Part shown: piece after piece, positions 26,115 to 35,466 of the stretch
Position numbering within the stretch: position 1 is the first letter of the stretch
Layout of the letters: each line of letters starts with the position of its first letter
Assembly: GCF_019977655.1 (NCBI RefSeq)
Contig: NZ_AP024849.1
Coordinates: 5,817,001-5,881,000 of the forward strand
DNA: 64,000 nucleotides
Origin: Clostridium gelidum
GTDB taxonomy: Bacteria > Bacillota > Clostridia > Clostridiales > Clostridiaceae
Direction of reading: 5' to 3'
Program-made: the position numbers and the translations under genes
The notes under the pieces: model-generated
What the model saw: the letters and a program-made list of their open reading frames with translations, nothing else
The model's database searches: none
Told to the model about the DNA's origin: nothing

Positions 26115-26597
26115 ATGTATAAAAAATTAGAGCACTTGGATTGTTACAGAGAAGGAACTAGGCAATCCATAGTTCGAGATTATGATCTTCAATTATTAAT
26201 ATATGCGAGATTATTGAATGAAAAAACCAAGCACAGTGATGCCCACGATAAATTGACAAATAAATATTATGAATTTCTATGCGTTAATAAAGAAAATAAA
26301 AATATCCAAAAAATTATAACTTGTGGAAGTGGAGCCGGAGAACATTTAATAAAACTTGCTGATCTTAAAAGGCCACAGCTATTTAATCCATTAATGAGTG
26401 AAGGAGATTGCGGTGGTGGAAATGGTACTAATACATCTAATAGAATGTGGGACCCTCTTGCTAAAGAATTATACAATGCGATTAGATGGCTTATATGTTG
26501 TTGGGATACTATTCCATATGGAAAACTATTAGATATAAAAAAAGGATTAGAAGATTATTATTATAATGAATGCAAAATTAGAAGAATTAAATATTAA
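26115..26597 (+). CDS. hypothetical protein, 160 aa
   Basis: Soluble protein in divergent orientation to the pair at 25136-25912, with AAAAGGAAG before the ATG. A helical N-terminus is followed by a Gly-rich loop (GEHLIKLADLK ... EGDCGGGNGTNTSN) and a C-terminal helix containing two adjacent Cys (WLICCWDT). No family recognised. A rho-independent terminator at 26624 follows the stop. Confidence 0.7.
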   Translation: MYKKLEHLDCYREGTRQSIVRDYDLQLLIYARLLNEKTKHSDAHDKLTNKYYEFLCVNKENKNIQKIITCGSGAGEHLIKLADLKRPQLFNPLMSEGDCGGGNGTNTSNRMWDPLAKELYNAIRWLICCWDTIPYGKLLDIKKGLEDYYYNECKIRRIKY

Positions 26598-26623
26598 ATC
26601 ATTTTTCTAAACAAAATAATTAT

Positions 26624-26657
26624 TTCGGATGTCTCATTTACCAACATCCGAATTTTT
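26624..26657 (+). terminator. terminator
   Basis: TTCGGATGT pairs with ACATCCGAA around an 11-base loop and is followed by T5 on the plus strand, 26 bases after the stop of the 160-residue gene. Confidence 0.85.
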
Positions 26658-27690
26658 ATCTTATTTATTTCTTATATACCGGACCAGTAATACATAAGAA
26701 AGCAAATTAGGAAGTGTTATTTGTTTCGTTACCTTCAACATTATGTTGGACCCTTAAATTTGCGAAAAACCTAATGTAGTTTACGATATATCAGATATAT
26801 TTTTGATATTATAAGATAAGGTATTGCTATAATATTGCTTATACTAGATAGAATGCCACTTCAGATGTTGTTACAAATGAGTGTACTGTCTGATTGGAGT
26901 ATGTTTGCGTGTCTGTGTCCCTATAAGGCGAGCGTTTTTTGGTTTGCATTTATATGAATATTCAAACATTCGATAACTAAATTATCTAATTGCTGCTTGA
27001 TCCATTCATTTTGTTTTAACAGGGGTAGCGCCAGCATTTCCGACAAAACCCACGTTAAGCCAACTATAACCAAAAGTAAGTACCATAAAGGTTATATTAG
27101 AGTTATTTTGATACTTTGTTTTTGGTAATAGTTTTGGAACTAAAAATCACTTATAAATCAGCTATTTTTAAGACTTTCAATATAGTTCTAAAAACGTTCA
27201 TTTATGAAACTATATTCATTAACGTGGATTTTGTTGAACTCACCCCACCCCATCATAAAAAAATTCTAGTGTTCAAATAATAAAGTAAAACAGTCAAAAT
27301 TATCAAAAGGTAAGGCTTTTGTGATACTCAAGTATACTTTTTCCTTTATGTGCTTTTTCAAAGAATTCTATAGTAATCAAATCAATTAGATTCTGCAAAT
27401 TCTCTAAATATAACTTTACAAGACATAAGAAATGGTAGTAATATATCAATTGAGTAAGTAGTGGGTTATTATGTAATATAATGTAATGTGTAGACTGATT
27501 ATTATTCTAAATATATCAATGCAATACCAATTTATAATGAACCATATCCCCCAGTGGTTTATTGTCTGCATCTTATCTGTTACGTGTAAAAAACTACTAA
27601 CTTTCTACTATTATATTTATAATAATTAATAAAACTATACCTTATCTATAAATGCCTATATATTTATATTGTATAGGCATAAGTTATATT
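26658..27690. other. gene-poor region of about 1 kb
   Basis: No ORF of convincing quality. It holds a MITE-like segment (27022-27251) and, toward the end, the promoter region of the subtilase. The base composition of 26880-27060 is less AT-rich than its surroundings (TGTCTGTGTCCCTATAAGGC), suggesting foreign or decayed coding DNA. Confidence 0.5.
27022..27251. mobile_element. MITE-like segment with imperfect terminal inverted repeats
   Basis: ACAAAAYCCACGTTAA at 27043-27058 recurs inverted at 27219-27234 (15 of 16 bases match), and both are preceded, reading inward, by a GGGGT-rich tip (27022 and 27251). The 160-base interior has no ORF. No target duplication was found. It is probably a nonautonomous IS relic. 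Confidence 0.45.
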
Positions 27691-27707
27691 AAGAATGGAG
27701 GCACAAA

Positions 27708-29117
27708 ATGAAAAACGCAAAAAAAAAACTAATATATTTCTTAACCAGTATAGTTGTTTTTAGTTTTACTATATTACCTAATAATACTGTAGCTACTGCT
27801 GCAACTACAGGTGAGAAAAATATAAATTTAGTAATTTTATTTAATGACAATAGTATTGATAAAAATGTAAAAGATATTGTAACTAATGCTGGAGGCAAAA
27901 TTGTAAATGAGTTTCCTGACTTAGGAGGAATTGAAGTCAAATGTCCTGCTAAACTAATACCTACAATTAAATCCCAAAATAGTGTACAATCCTTATCTCC
28001 AAACCATGTAATTAAACTGTCAAATGAAAAAACAGAAGAATTTACGGGTTCAGAAGATGACTCTATATTTGCATCTGATAATTTATATCAAAATTATCAA
28101 TGGAATATAAAAAGAGTTACTAATAATGGTGAAAGTTTTAATTTGGAATCAGGAAATCATGATGTCGTTGTCGGAATTATAGACTCTGGTGTAGATACAA
28201 CTCACCCCGATTTAGTTGATAATTTTTTAGGCGGAAAAAACTTAGTTCCAGCCAACTTTGGAAATGATTCATCTGAAACTGGAAATTCAGATGATGTAAC
28301 TGATAGATTAGGGCATGGAACAAATGTTGCTGGAATAATTGCTGCGAATGGTAAAACAAAAGGTGTTGCTCCAAACATTGGTTTCAAAAGTTATCGTATT
28401 TTAAATCAGCATGGAGACACCAATGCCACAATTTGTTCATCAGCGATAATGGCTTCAGTTAATGATGGAGTGAAAGTTATTAATTTGAGTATTGGTGCTT
28501 ATGATTTAAAGGGGAAATGTTACTGGACTGATCCTGATACAGGCATTAAATATAACATAGGTGCTGACATGGCTGAATATTCATTATTTAAAAGAGCAAT
28601 TAAATATGCTACTGAAAATAATGTTACAGTTATTGCTGCTGCTGGAAATGAATCACTAGATTGTGATAATAACAAAAATTTAACTAACTATCTTAATTCA
28701 CAATATGGTGCTCAGGGATTTAGCTATACTGGATTAACATATGAAGCACCTGGTGATATTAAAAATGTTATAACTGTTTCAGCAACTGGAAAAGATGATA
28801 GGTTTGCATCATACACAAATTATGGAAAAAAGTTTATAGATATATCAGCACCTGGAGGCGATATATTTGAATCATCTGATATCTCAGATATGTGCTTAAC
28901 AACAGCTATTAATTCTGATTATACTTGGATACAAGGAACGTCTATTTCAGCTCCAGAAGTATCAGCTGTAGCGGCTCTTATCATTTGCAAAAATAATGAT
29001 ATTACTCCAAAACAAGTAGCAAAAAAAATATATAAAACTGCTGACAAATTAGATAATAATAACTCTAGTAAATACTATGGTGCTGGAATAGTTAATGCAT
29101 ATAAAGCTATACAATAA
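27708..29117 (+). CDS. secreted subtilisin-like serine protease (S8 family)
   Basis: Extracellular protease of 469 residues. A signal peptide (about 1-32, ending near ATAA) is followed by a propeptide with inhibitor-like features (VILFNDNSIDKNVKDIVTNA) and the S8 catalytic domain. The triad is Asp in VGIIDSGVDTTHPDL (about 157), His in GHGTNVAGIIAANG (about 203) and Ser in GTSISAPEVSA (about 412); the oxyanion Asn is in AAAGNES. The ATG at 27708 follows GGAGG. As the only protease near a bacteriocin-like locus it could process secreted peptides, but it may be independent cargo. A small secreted protein gene follows 190 bases later. Confidence 0.93.
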   Translation: MKNAKKKLIYFLTSIVVFSFTILPNNTVATAATTGEKNINLVILFNDNSIDKNVKDIVTNAGGKIVNEFPDLGGIEVKCPAKLIPTIKSQNSVQSLSPNHVIKLSNEKTEEFTGSEDDSIFASDNLYQNYQWNIKRVTNNGESFNLESGNHDVVVGIIDSGVDTTHPDLVDNFLGGKNLVPANFGNDSSETGNSDDVTDRLGHGTNVAGIIAANGKTKGVAPNIGFKSYRILNQHGDTNATICSSAIMASVNDGVKVINLSIGAYDLKGKCYWTDPDTGIKYNIGADMAEYSLFKRAIKYATENNVTVIAAAGNESLDCDNNKNLTNYLNSQYGAQGFSYTGLTYEAPGDIKNVITVSATGKDDRFASYTNYGKKFIDISAPGGDIFESSDISDMCLTTAINSDYTWIQGTSISAPEVSAVAALIICKNNDITPKQVAKKIYKTADKLDNNNSSKYYGAGIVNAYKAIQ

Positions 29118-29310
29118 TAGTATATTTCACATCTAATTATGCAATCATTATAAGTTATACATAATCTCAAAAAACATGTAATTAATATAAAATATTTGAA
29201 ATTATCCAATTTTTTATATTTTTTTAATATATACAGTTATTTTGACATTTTTTTCATAAATAATGAGTTATAATTATATTGAAATAAATTAAAAGGGGGA
29301 TATCAATCTT

Positions 29311-29655
29311 ATGAAACATAAAATTGTAAAAACATTAAGTCTATTATTAACTGCTTCAGTATTAAGTGGAATGCCAGTGTACGCTGCTACTAATACTAAA
29401 ATTTCAGACCCAACGACATCATCTGTTGAAATTTCAAAACCAGGTACAATAGGTACAAAAGCTATGATGACCTTCTACAGAGAAAGAACAAAAGTATATA
29501 CAAGTACTTCTCAAATTAAAGACTATCTTTATGTCACAGAATATATTGGTGGATCTAAATGCAGTGGAAATTTGCATCTAGACAACACAAAATATAATTC
29601 AGATACCGGATATTATACTGCTCTATATACGGGTTATATTTCTGGTAATGCTTAA
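29311..29655 (+). CDS. small secreted protein, 114 aa
   Basis: A clear signal peptide (MKHKIVKTLSLLLTASVLSG, cleavage after VYA-A near residue 26) precedes a mature part of about 88 residues rich in Thr, Tyr and Ser, with one Cys. The tail (YYTALYTGYISGNA) looks like a beta strand. No family recognised. It has a strong AAAAGGGGG ribosome binding site. Position after the subtilase suggests a coexpressed secreted product, possibly a bacteriocin or a cell-surface peptide; this is not shown by sequence. Confidence 0.75.
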   Translation: MKHKIVKTLSLLLTASVLSGMPVYAATNTKISDPTTSSVEISKPGTIGTKAMMTFYRERTKVYTSTSQIKDYLYVTEYIGGSKCSGNLHLDNTKYNSDTGYYTALYTGYISGNA

Positions 29656-29711
29656 TTGAGGAGGGCACTGAAAAAGTGCCATTAATCTTTTGCTATTTGA
29701 GTTGGTAAAAT

Positions 29712-29747
29712 AAGAGAGCCATCAGAATCATTTCTGATGGCTCTCTT
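29712..29747 (+). terminator. strong bidirectional terminator
   Basis: AAGAGAGCCATCAGAA pairs perfectly with TTCTGATGGCTCTCTT around tcat, followed by TAATATTTTT. It is downstream of the small secreted protein gene. Confidence 0.88.
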
Positions 29748-29752
29748 TAATA

Positions 29753-30083
29753 TTTTTAGATATATTTGACCTGTGAAAATATACATCTGTATCTATAAGA
29801 GTAAATGTTTTTAGTTTTTCAGTGGCTTCTTAATTGAGAGCATTCTTTTTTCAATAAATTAATATCCCTATAAATAGAGAACAATCAGAGAGCTTACTAG
29901 AGCTTATTTCACTGTTCATAACTGAGGCTCTGAGACTACAGCTAAAAGTTGAGCCGCAATTGGAGAATTACCTTGATTTTTAAAATCTCTTAAATTATCT
30001 GTACGGTGGCTTAAAATACAGATTTTATTGCAAAATAAAAGAGTAGCTTTATAACTTCCCTCTATTCAAATTTACTGCACCTC
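29753..30083. other. intergenic region without recognised features
   Basis: About 330 bases between the secreted protein and lipoprotein genes. Short open stretches exist on the minus strand, but none has a ribosome binding site or a recognisable sequence. Confidence 0.5.
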
Positions 30084-30521
30084 TTAACCTTCTTGTACTA
30101 TATGTCCATTAGAATCAACAGTATATCCATCTGGTGTGGTTGTATTAGTTAACATTTCCCCTGTTTCAGAAAAATAATACCACTCATTCTTAATCATATA
30201 CCAACCTATCTTTGAACCCAATTCATCACAATAATACCATTTATTATTATCTTCTATCCAACCCATCTGAGGAGAACCATTTTCAAAATAATGCCATCTA
30301 TCTTCATATTTAAGCCAACCATTTATAGCGTTAGGATCCTCAGTTTTTACTTGAGACACTTTTTCATTTTGTTTTTCAACAGTATTTGCTTTAGCTTCTT
30401 GTTTTACAGATTCAGATTTTACATTGTTATTAGAATTACATCCAATTAATAATAAAGCTATAAAACTAATTACCATGATATTAATAACTTTATATTTCTT
30501 CAATAAATTTAACTTTTTCAT
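30084..30521 (-). CDS. lipoprotein with choline-binding-type cell-wall repeats
   Basis: A 145-residue lipoprotein. The signal peptide ends in a lipobox (IALLLIGC), so the mature N-terminal Cys would be lipidated. After a Lys/Glu/Val spacer come three tandem repeats of the CW_binding/choline-binding type: NGWLKYEDRWHYFENGS, MGWIEDNNKWYYCDELGS and IGWYMIKNEWYYFSETGE. Such repeats bind cell-wall choline or polysaccharide. There is no enzymatic domain. A GTG at 30536 lies in the ribosome binding site; the ATG at 30521 is used. Confidence 0.85.
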   Translation of the reverse strand: MKKLNLLKKYKVINIMVISFIALLLIGCNSNNNVKSESVKQEAKANTVEKQNEKVSQVKTEDPNAINGWLKYEDRWHYFENGSPQMGWIEDNNKWYYCDELGSKIGWYMIKNEWYYFSETGEMLTNTTTPDGYTVDSNGHIVQEG

Positions 30522-30529
30522 ATTTCTTC

Positions 30530-30840
30530 CCCTCACTGCCTTCTTTCAAAATTATGTTATATACTAATTATTACACCACATATTCCAAATAAAAACAGTA
30601 GAATATCTTAGGTACTCAATTATGATTTAATCTTACCTTTAACTTTTTCAATGTATTTCTGCTGATATTATGCTTATTCATTAAATCTATTTACGTAAAC
30701 GCCTTTATATGCCCTTTTGTATTTACTAGAGTTAGCACTCGTCTTAATGACTAGCACCTTGCTACGTGCCTTTTCAAATAGGATCTAATACCATTTAATA
30801 ATATTTTATATGTTCAACTAATATCGTTACATAAAAAAAA
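30530..30840. other. intergenic region without recognised features
   Basis: Upstream region of the lipoprotein gene on the minus strand. I see no ORF, repeat or hairpin that I would name. Confidence 0.45.
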
Positions 30841-30863
30841 GAGTACCCTTTTGAGATACTCAT
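30841..30863 (-). terminator. terminator downstream of rep
   Basis: GAGTA/TACTC hairpin followed on the minus strand by T8, 54 bases after the rep stop. Confidence 0.7.
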
Positions 30864-30916
30864 ATATAAACGAAACTACTATTTTATTTACTAATTCAAA
30901 TTAATCTATCCCTTTT

Positions 30917-31645
30917 TTATATATTACCGTGGTTTTTTTGCCTAAATCTAAAAACAATGTCAGTAATTTTTTTGCCTCTCTTGCTTATTTCATAATCCAA
31001 TTTTAGGCCTCTATCTTTTAACTTTTCTTTGGCACTATCTATGTATCTTAAAGTATCTCTTGTTTGACCACCACTAGTTATGTTTAAGAAGTCTTGAAGT
31101 TCTTCAATAGTATAATATTTGCTTTTCTGCTTAAGCTCATTATACATGCAATGAATCATATACAGACCCATTTCATATTTACCCCTTAAGTCTTTTAAAA
31201 ACTCTAAATCTAAGCAACTATAATTTTCAGAAACTAATATCAAGTATTCCATTGCTTCGTCTGTCAATATTATTCTGAATTGTTCTTTATCATGTTCATA
31301 TGTTATTTTTTCAATAGCAGAAAGTGTTTCCAAGTAGCCATCAGCATTTATTAATCTTAATACAATATGTAGACTTTCCATTGTATCCATTATTTCTATT
31401 TTAGTCATATGCTTTTTACCCTTATATTTTTTTATAAAGTCTAATGACATTGTTATTTCTTGACTAGCATAATTATATATATCGTCTCTGTTTTCTTCTG
31501 TAGTCTTTGCATAATGTGCTGATACAGCCTTATTAATAACCATCATAAAGAATTTTATTTGTATTTCTGTATAATTAGCAAACATATTTTTTAATATATA
31601 ATTACTAACTTTTGTTTTTCTTTCAGTACTTTCCAATATATTCAT
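30917..31645 (-). CDS. plasmid replication initiator protein, Rep_3 family
   Basis: About 242 residues. It matches the tandem winged-helix layout of Rep_3/RepB-type initiators: an N-terminal domain beginning KVSNYILKNMFANYTEIQIK, a beta region (FRIILTDEAMEYLILVSENYSCLDLEFLKDLRGKYEMGLY) and a second winged helix (YYTIEELQDFLNITSGGQTRDTLRYID ... LKLDYEISKRGKKITDIVF). Such proteins bind iterons; four iteron-like repeats lie 180 bases upstream (31826). The frame opens at a TTG at 31684, but the ATG at 31645 fits the family better; the ribosome binding site is weak (AGAG). It implies that element A was, or can be, a plasmid. Confidence 0.85.
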   Translation of the reverse strand: MNILESTERKTKVSNYILKNMFANYTEIQIKFFMMVINKAVSAHYAKTTEENRDDIYNYASQEITMSLDFIKKYKGKKHMTKIEIMDTMESLHIVLRLINADGYLETLSAIEKITYEHDKEQFRIILTDEAMEYLILVSENYSCLDLEFLKDLRGKYEMGLYMIHCMYNELKQKSKYYTIEELQDFLNITSGGQTRDTLRYIDSAKEKLKDRGLKLDYEISKRGKKITDIVFRFRQKNHGNI

Positions 31646-31825
31646 CTCTGTATAAATTATACTTTTTCTAAGGTAAAAATACAATAATAACTTAATTAAA
31701 AAAAGAAGATATATAGTAGCTATATTTTTCGCTACTTATTATCTATAAATATTATTATATATATTTTATAATAAATTATTAGGTAATTGAAACTAGCTGG
31801 TATAACTAGTATTAGATACTGTTAT

Positions 31826-31906
31826 TAAGTTTCAAAGGGAACAACTAAGTTTATAAGGGAGTAAATAAGTCTAAAAGGGAATCTCTTAAGGTAGAAAGGG
31901 AACATG
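31826..31906. repeat. four iterons, candidate plasmid replication origin
   Basis: Four tandem units of 20-21 bases begin TAAG and contain AAGGGA at the same place: TAAGTTTCAAAGGGAACAAC, TAAGTTTATAAGGGAGTAAA, TAAGTCTAAAAGGGAATCTC(T) and TAAGGTAGAAAGGGAACATG. They are in helical phase, upstream of the Rep_3 gene and next to AT-rich DNA, as in theta-type plasmid origins. Confidence 0.8.
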
Positions 31907-31956
31907 ATTATCGTGTAGTAAAATTAGTTACTATCTTAAGTACCTAATTTAAAGTA

Positions 31957-32073
31957 ATAGGTGTAGTGATTTAAACATACTTTTTTTACCCTGATTTTTA
32001 GTACTGTCAAACTACTAGATAACCCAATCTAAAAAGTAATGTCGTAAATTATAGGTGTAGCAATTTAAACACA
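31957..32073. repeat. direct repeat pair between the iterons and the resolvase
   Basis: ATAGGTGTAGYRATTTAAAC occurs at 31957-31976 and 32051-32070 (18 of 20 bases identical), 94 bases apart. It could be part of a resolution site for the serine resolvase at 32247 or a second set of replication signals. Confidence 0.6.
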
Positions 32074-32192
32074 ATAAAATAAGCTAGGCTTTTACTCCTA
32101 ACTCAATTAATATTACTTATCCATTGAAAATACTTTGACGTTCGAAAATCGAAACTCAAAAATATGGATTATTCATATATTACTTTACTATC

Positions 32193-32228
32193 TTAAACCA
32201 TACCCCGAAAATCCAGGTATGGTTTATT
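32193..32228 (-). terminator. hairpin downstream of the resolvase
   Basis: TAAACCATACC pairs with GGTATGGTTTA around 14 bases. The T-tract is poor, so termination may be weak. Confidence 0.5.
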
Positions 32229-32246
32229 TATAAATTACTCTATTGC

Positions 32247-32882
32247 TTAAACATTTTTACCCTCTATAATATTAATGTATTTATAAAGAGTACTTCTTCC
32301 AATCCCTATTACCTTTGCAAATCCTGTAGCCGACATATCACCATAATCACCATTTTTAAATTTATCATATTGTTTTTTTAAGTCTTTTGGTAGTTCTGTT
32401 TTTGGTCTTCCTAATACCTTCCCTTTTGCCCTTGCAACATCCAAACCTTGATTTATACGTTGAACTGTCTTTTCTCTCTCCTGTTGAGCCATATGAGCCT
32501 TTAAAGTGATAAATATATCAGCTATCATGTTATAGATTGAACTATCTTGAACCTTTTCCCATTCATTCAGATATGGAGTATCTAATGCAATAACTCTAAT
32601 ACCATCAGCCTTTAACTTCTTAAATTCCATAATAACATCATCAGCGTTACGCCCTAGCCTATCAACATCAGTAATGATTAATATATCATCTTTCCTTATC
32701 TTAGCTTTTAATTCATTGTATATAGGTCTTTTATTTGCTGATATAGTCCCAGATATTCTTTCTTCTAGTATTTCATCAAACTTAAATTTATTATCTGTTG
32801 CGTACTGCTCTAAAGTTATTCTTTGACGATCTGTAGTTTGCTTTTCCTTTTGTGTGCTTATTCTCATATACCCCAATATCAT
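32247..32882 (-). CDS. serine resolvase / site-specific recombinase
   Basis: A small serine recombinase of 211 residues. The catalytic Ser is in LGYMRIST, the conserved helix has ITDVDRLGRNADD, and the dimer helix has HMAQQEREKTVQRINQGLDVARAKGKVLGRPKTE, followed by a helix-turn-helix (GFAKVIGIGRSTLYKYI). This form resolves plasmid multimers or cointegrates. The start at 32882 follows GAGGGG; a GTG at 32900 overlaps that site. Together with rep and the iterons it completes a plasmid maintenance set. Confidence 0.92.
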   Translation of the reverse strand: MILGYMRISTQKEKQTTDRQRITLEQYATDNKFKFDEILEERISGTISANKRPIYNELKAKIRKDDILIITDVDRLGRNADDVIMEFKKLKADGIRVIALDTPYLNEWEKVQDSSIYNMIADIFITLKAHMAQQEREKTVQRINQGLDVARAKGKVLGRPKTELPKDLKKQYDKFKNGDYGDMSATGFAKVIGIGRSTLYKYINIIEGKNV

Positions 32883-33075
32883 AAAATCAAATCCCCTCAC
32901 TTATCTTATGATATTATTATAACTGTCTATAAAATCATATACAAATATCATAGACACTTATTGAGATTAATTACACCTATTTATCAAGTGTTTCTCTTTC
33001 TTTTTCTCTTTCTTTCTTTGTTTATGAATACATATGATTTTATACACAAATATATAGTAATAAAATATAATAAAA

Positions 33076-34953
33076 AAGGGAGTGTCGCAAAATGATTGAT
33101 TTTCGATCAGGAGCGATGCTCCTTTTCGATTCAAAGAAAGAAATCTCCCCAAAATTGAAATATCAAATCAATTTTGGGGAGATTTCTGAATTTCAAGCGC
33201 ACTCAAATAAACCTACTTATTTCATTCCATAATTAGGAAGTATATTTTAATTCATGAAGATGATTTTGGCTTCTTTCATTTTGTATTTTTAAATGCAATT
33301 TGTTAATGTTGTAGCCAAAACAAAGCAAAATAAATTCAGTTTTAACACTATTTTTTCCACGTGTTAAAAATCTATTGAATTCATAATCACTTTTTAGAAC
33401 TCCAAATGCTCCTTCGACCTGAATAGATCTGTTCATTCTTAATTTAGTTCCAAATTCAGTTGTGATATTTCTATAAGATATTTCACGCTTTTCCACAAAA
33501 GTTTTTGAAACTTGCATCTTTCTATTTCCTTTTGCTTTCGTGCACTTCGATTTATGAGCACAGTTATCACAACTTTCACACTCATAGATAGTAGCCTCTG
33601 ATTTGTATCCACTGGCGGATTTTCTATTAATAATAGAGGTCGGAATCAACTTTCTACCATTATGGCAAATATATAAATCTGATTCTGCATCATATTTCAT
33701 GTTTTCACGTTTACTAATATCATTTTTAAAACTTCTTTTTTTCCACTTTTCATAAGTTTGTGGTTTTATATACGGAGTTTGATTGTTAGATTCTAAAAAT
33801 AAATAGTTCTCCTCACTTTCGTAACCAGAATCTGCAATTACATTAAGATATTTATACCCAATTTTTTCTTGCATATTATTAAGCATAGGTATTAATGTTG
33901 CTATATCATTTCTATCATCAAATATTCCGACCCCGGTTACGTATTCACTTTCAACTGCGATTTGTGCATTATATGCAGGTTTCAATTGACCATTTCTCAT
34001 ATGGTCATCTTTCATACGCATAAAAGTTGCATCTGTATCAGTTTTAGAATAACTATTTCTTTTTGATAATATGTTTTTACTGAAATTATATTTTTCTTGT
34101 CTTTCTTTATATTCAAATAGTTGCTCTATCCATTTCTGAATTGCAGTTTTTCTTTTACCAATACCGTGAACAAACTCTATGTTTCTTTTATCTTTTTCAT
34201 ATAAAAGCCATTCGAGAATTTTATCAATATCATCTATCAATGTTTCTTTTTTAGCAATAAAGTCTCTCGATTCTTCAAGATTGATATTTTCAGCAAGAGT
34301 AAGAATCTTATCAAACATTTTTGCCTCATTTTTATAAATGGATTTCTTCCAAACAAAAGTATAACGATTGGCATTCGCTTCGATTTTAGTACCATCAATA
34401 AATACATTTTCAAATAATATTTCATTTTGAGCTGCTAGATATTTAACTTGTTGATAAAATAAATCTTCAATTACTTCATTTGAAAGATATTCTTTACGGA
34501 ATCTACTAATGGTAGCATGATCAGGTGCTTTATAGCCTTGAAGTAGCCACTTGAAATTTATATCTCTTTTGCATGCTTTCTCTATTTTTCTACTAGAATA
34601 AACATTTTGAGAATAAGCATACGATACTATTTTGAACATGATTTTTGGTTCCACTGCCGGTTTTCTTCCAACGGAAGAGTACGCCTGATACAACTTTGTA
34701 TAATTTAATCCCTCCAATATATGGCTTAGCAAGCGGACTGAATCATCTTCTGGTATTAAGTTTTCTAAATTTAATGGTAATATAAGTTGATAATTATCAT
34801 TAAATTGATTATAATTTTTATTGTATAATTTGGTTTTTAACATAATTTAATTATACTAAAAATGTGAATTCTTTTGAATTCACATTTTTTATTTTTTTTA
34901 TAAAAAAATGAGCTGCCACAAAATTAACTACGTTAGTTTTGCAACAGCCCCTT
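33076..34953. mobile_element. IS1182-family insertion sequence
   Basis: About 1.88 kb. Terminal inverted repeats are AAGGG-N2-TGTYGCAAAA at both ends (33076-33092 and 34937-34953). One long transposase gene fills the interior. No clear target duplication could be read from the AT-rich flanks. It is inserted between the resolvase gene and the second bacteriocin candidate. Confidence 0.85.
33233..34843 (-). CDS. IS1182-family transposase
   Basis: A 536-residue DDE transposase. It has the N-terminal PLNLENLIPEDDSVRLLSHI and KPAVEPKIMFKIVSYAYSQN segments typical of the family, the catalytic Asp in VFIDGTKIEANANRY, a second acidic part in NVIADSGYESEENYLFLE, and a late Glu in RSIQVEGAFGVLKSDYEFNR. 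A Cys cluster (CESCDNCAHKSKCTKAKG) precedes the last motif. It appears full length and intact. Confidence 0.93.
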   Translation of the reverse strand: MLKTKLYNKNYNQFNDNYQLILPLNLENLIPEDDSVRLLSHILEGLNYTKLYQAYSSVGRKPAVEPKIMFKIVSYAYSQNVYSSRKIEKACKRDINFKWLLQGYKAPDHATISRFRKEYLSNEVIEDLFYQQVKYLAAQNEILFENVFIDGTKIEANANRYTFVWKKSIYKNEAKMFDKILTLAENINLEESRDFIAKKETLIDDIDKILEWLLYEKDKRNIEFVHGIGKRKTAIQKWIEQLFEYKERQEKYNFSKNILSKRNSYSKTDTDATFMRMKDDHMRNGQLKPAYNAQIAVESEYVTGVGIFDDRNDIATLIPMLNNMQEKIGYKYLNVIADSGYESEENYLFLESNNQTPYIKPQTYEKWKKRSFKNDISKRENMKYDAESDLYICHNGRKLIPTSIINRKSASGYKSEATIYECESCDNCAHKSKCTKAKGNRKMQVSKTFVEKREISYRNITTEFGTKLRMNRSIQVEGAFGVLKSDYEFNRFLTRGKNSVKTEFILLCFGYNINKLHLKIQNERSQNHLHELKYTS

Positions 34954-35015
34954 CCTTATTATATACTTCTAAATATTAGATTGAAATGTATATATTAATT
35001 ATTTTTTTTGCAATT

Positions 35016-35390
35016 TTATGCTTCACCAGTTTCTACATCACATCTAATAGAAACTATTTTGCTGTAGGTAGGATATCCACCACTCCAACCTGTAAATCCA
35101 TAAACTGTTGTTATTACTATACACCAATCAGATTCATTAGAGAACTCGTCTAAAAGTGACTTTAAATGTTCATACTGAGCGGCTACAGCACCTTGTATTA
35201 CACTTATAGCAAGTGCTCCTGGAATACTTTTTTTAATACAAGCTGCAAAGAATGAAACAACCGCATTAGTGATTGTAGCTGCATGAGAATTTACGATTGC
35301 GTCAATTCCTCCTATAGTTTTAAATTGTCTTTCAATATCTTGTTTTGATACAAAAGTATATTGTGTTTGGTCGTCTGTTACATTTGACAT
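35016..35390 (-). CDS. candidate bacteriocin/toxin 2 (124 aa)
   Basis: Small protein without a signal peptide. After a polar N-terminus comes a long amphipathic to hydrophobic region (AVVSFFAACIKKSIPGALAI) and then a Trp/Tyr/Gly-rich C-terminal beta part with two Cys (WCIVITTVYGFTGWSGGYPT ... IVSIRC). The layout parallels the protein at 37397-37795, which also has a hydrophobic centre and a C-terminal Cys...GY.P...I..I.C pattern. A UviA-type promoter (35429-35461) lies 40 bases upstream, and a membrane protein (35467-35808) precedes it like an immunity gene. The start at 35390 follows GGGAG. No known family; the toxin role is inferred from context. Confidence 0.65.
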   Translation of the reverse strand: MSNVTDDQTQYTFVSKQDIERQFKTIGGIDAIVNSHAATITNAVVSFFAACIKKSIPGALAISVIQGAVAAQYEHLKSLLDEFSNESDWCIVITTVYGFTGWSGGYPTYSKIVSIRCDVETGEA

Positions 35391-35428
35391 AATAAAATCT
35401 CCCTTCATAATTAATTTGCTTTTCAATA

Positions 35429-35461
35429 TACCTAAGGGAAATTTAATAAATATTGTAAACC
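35429..35461 (-). promoter_or_regulatory. UviA/TcdR-type promoter for bacteriocin candidate 2
   Basis: Minus strand GGTTTACA, 16-base spacer, CCTTAGGTA. The -35 is identical to those at 36458 and 37305; the -10 matches their CTTTTAGTA at 6 of 9 positions. TTTACA is the known -35 of group 5 (BotR/TcdR/UviA) sigma factors. Confidence 0.6.
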
Positions 35462-35466
35462 TAAAA

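Noticed and set aside
29753..30083. Transposase remnant between the secreted protein and lipoprotein genes
   Set aside because: Broken open frames on the minus strand looked protein-like for about 20 residues, but no transposase motif could be found.
31826..31906. CRISPR array
   Set aside because: The repeats are 20-21 bases, tandem without spacers and beside a Rep_3 gene; they are iterons. No cas gene or CRISPR array was seen anywhere in the window.
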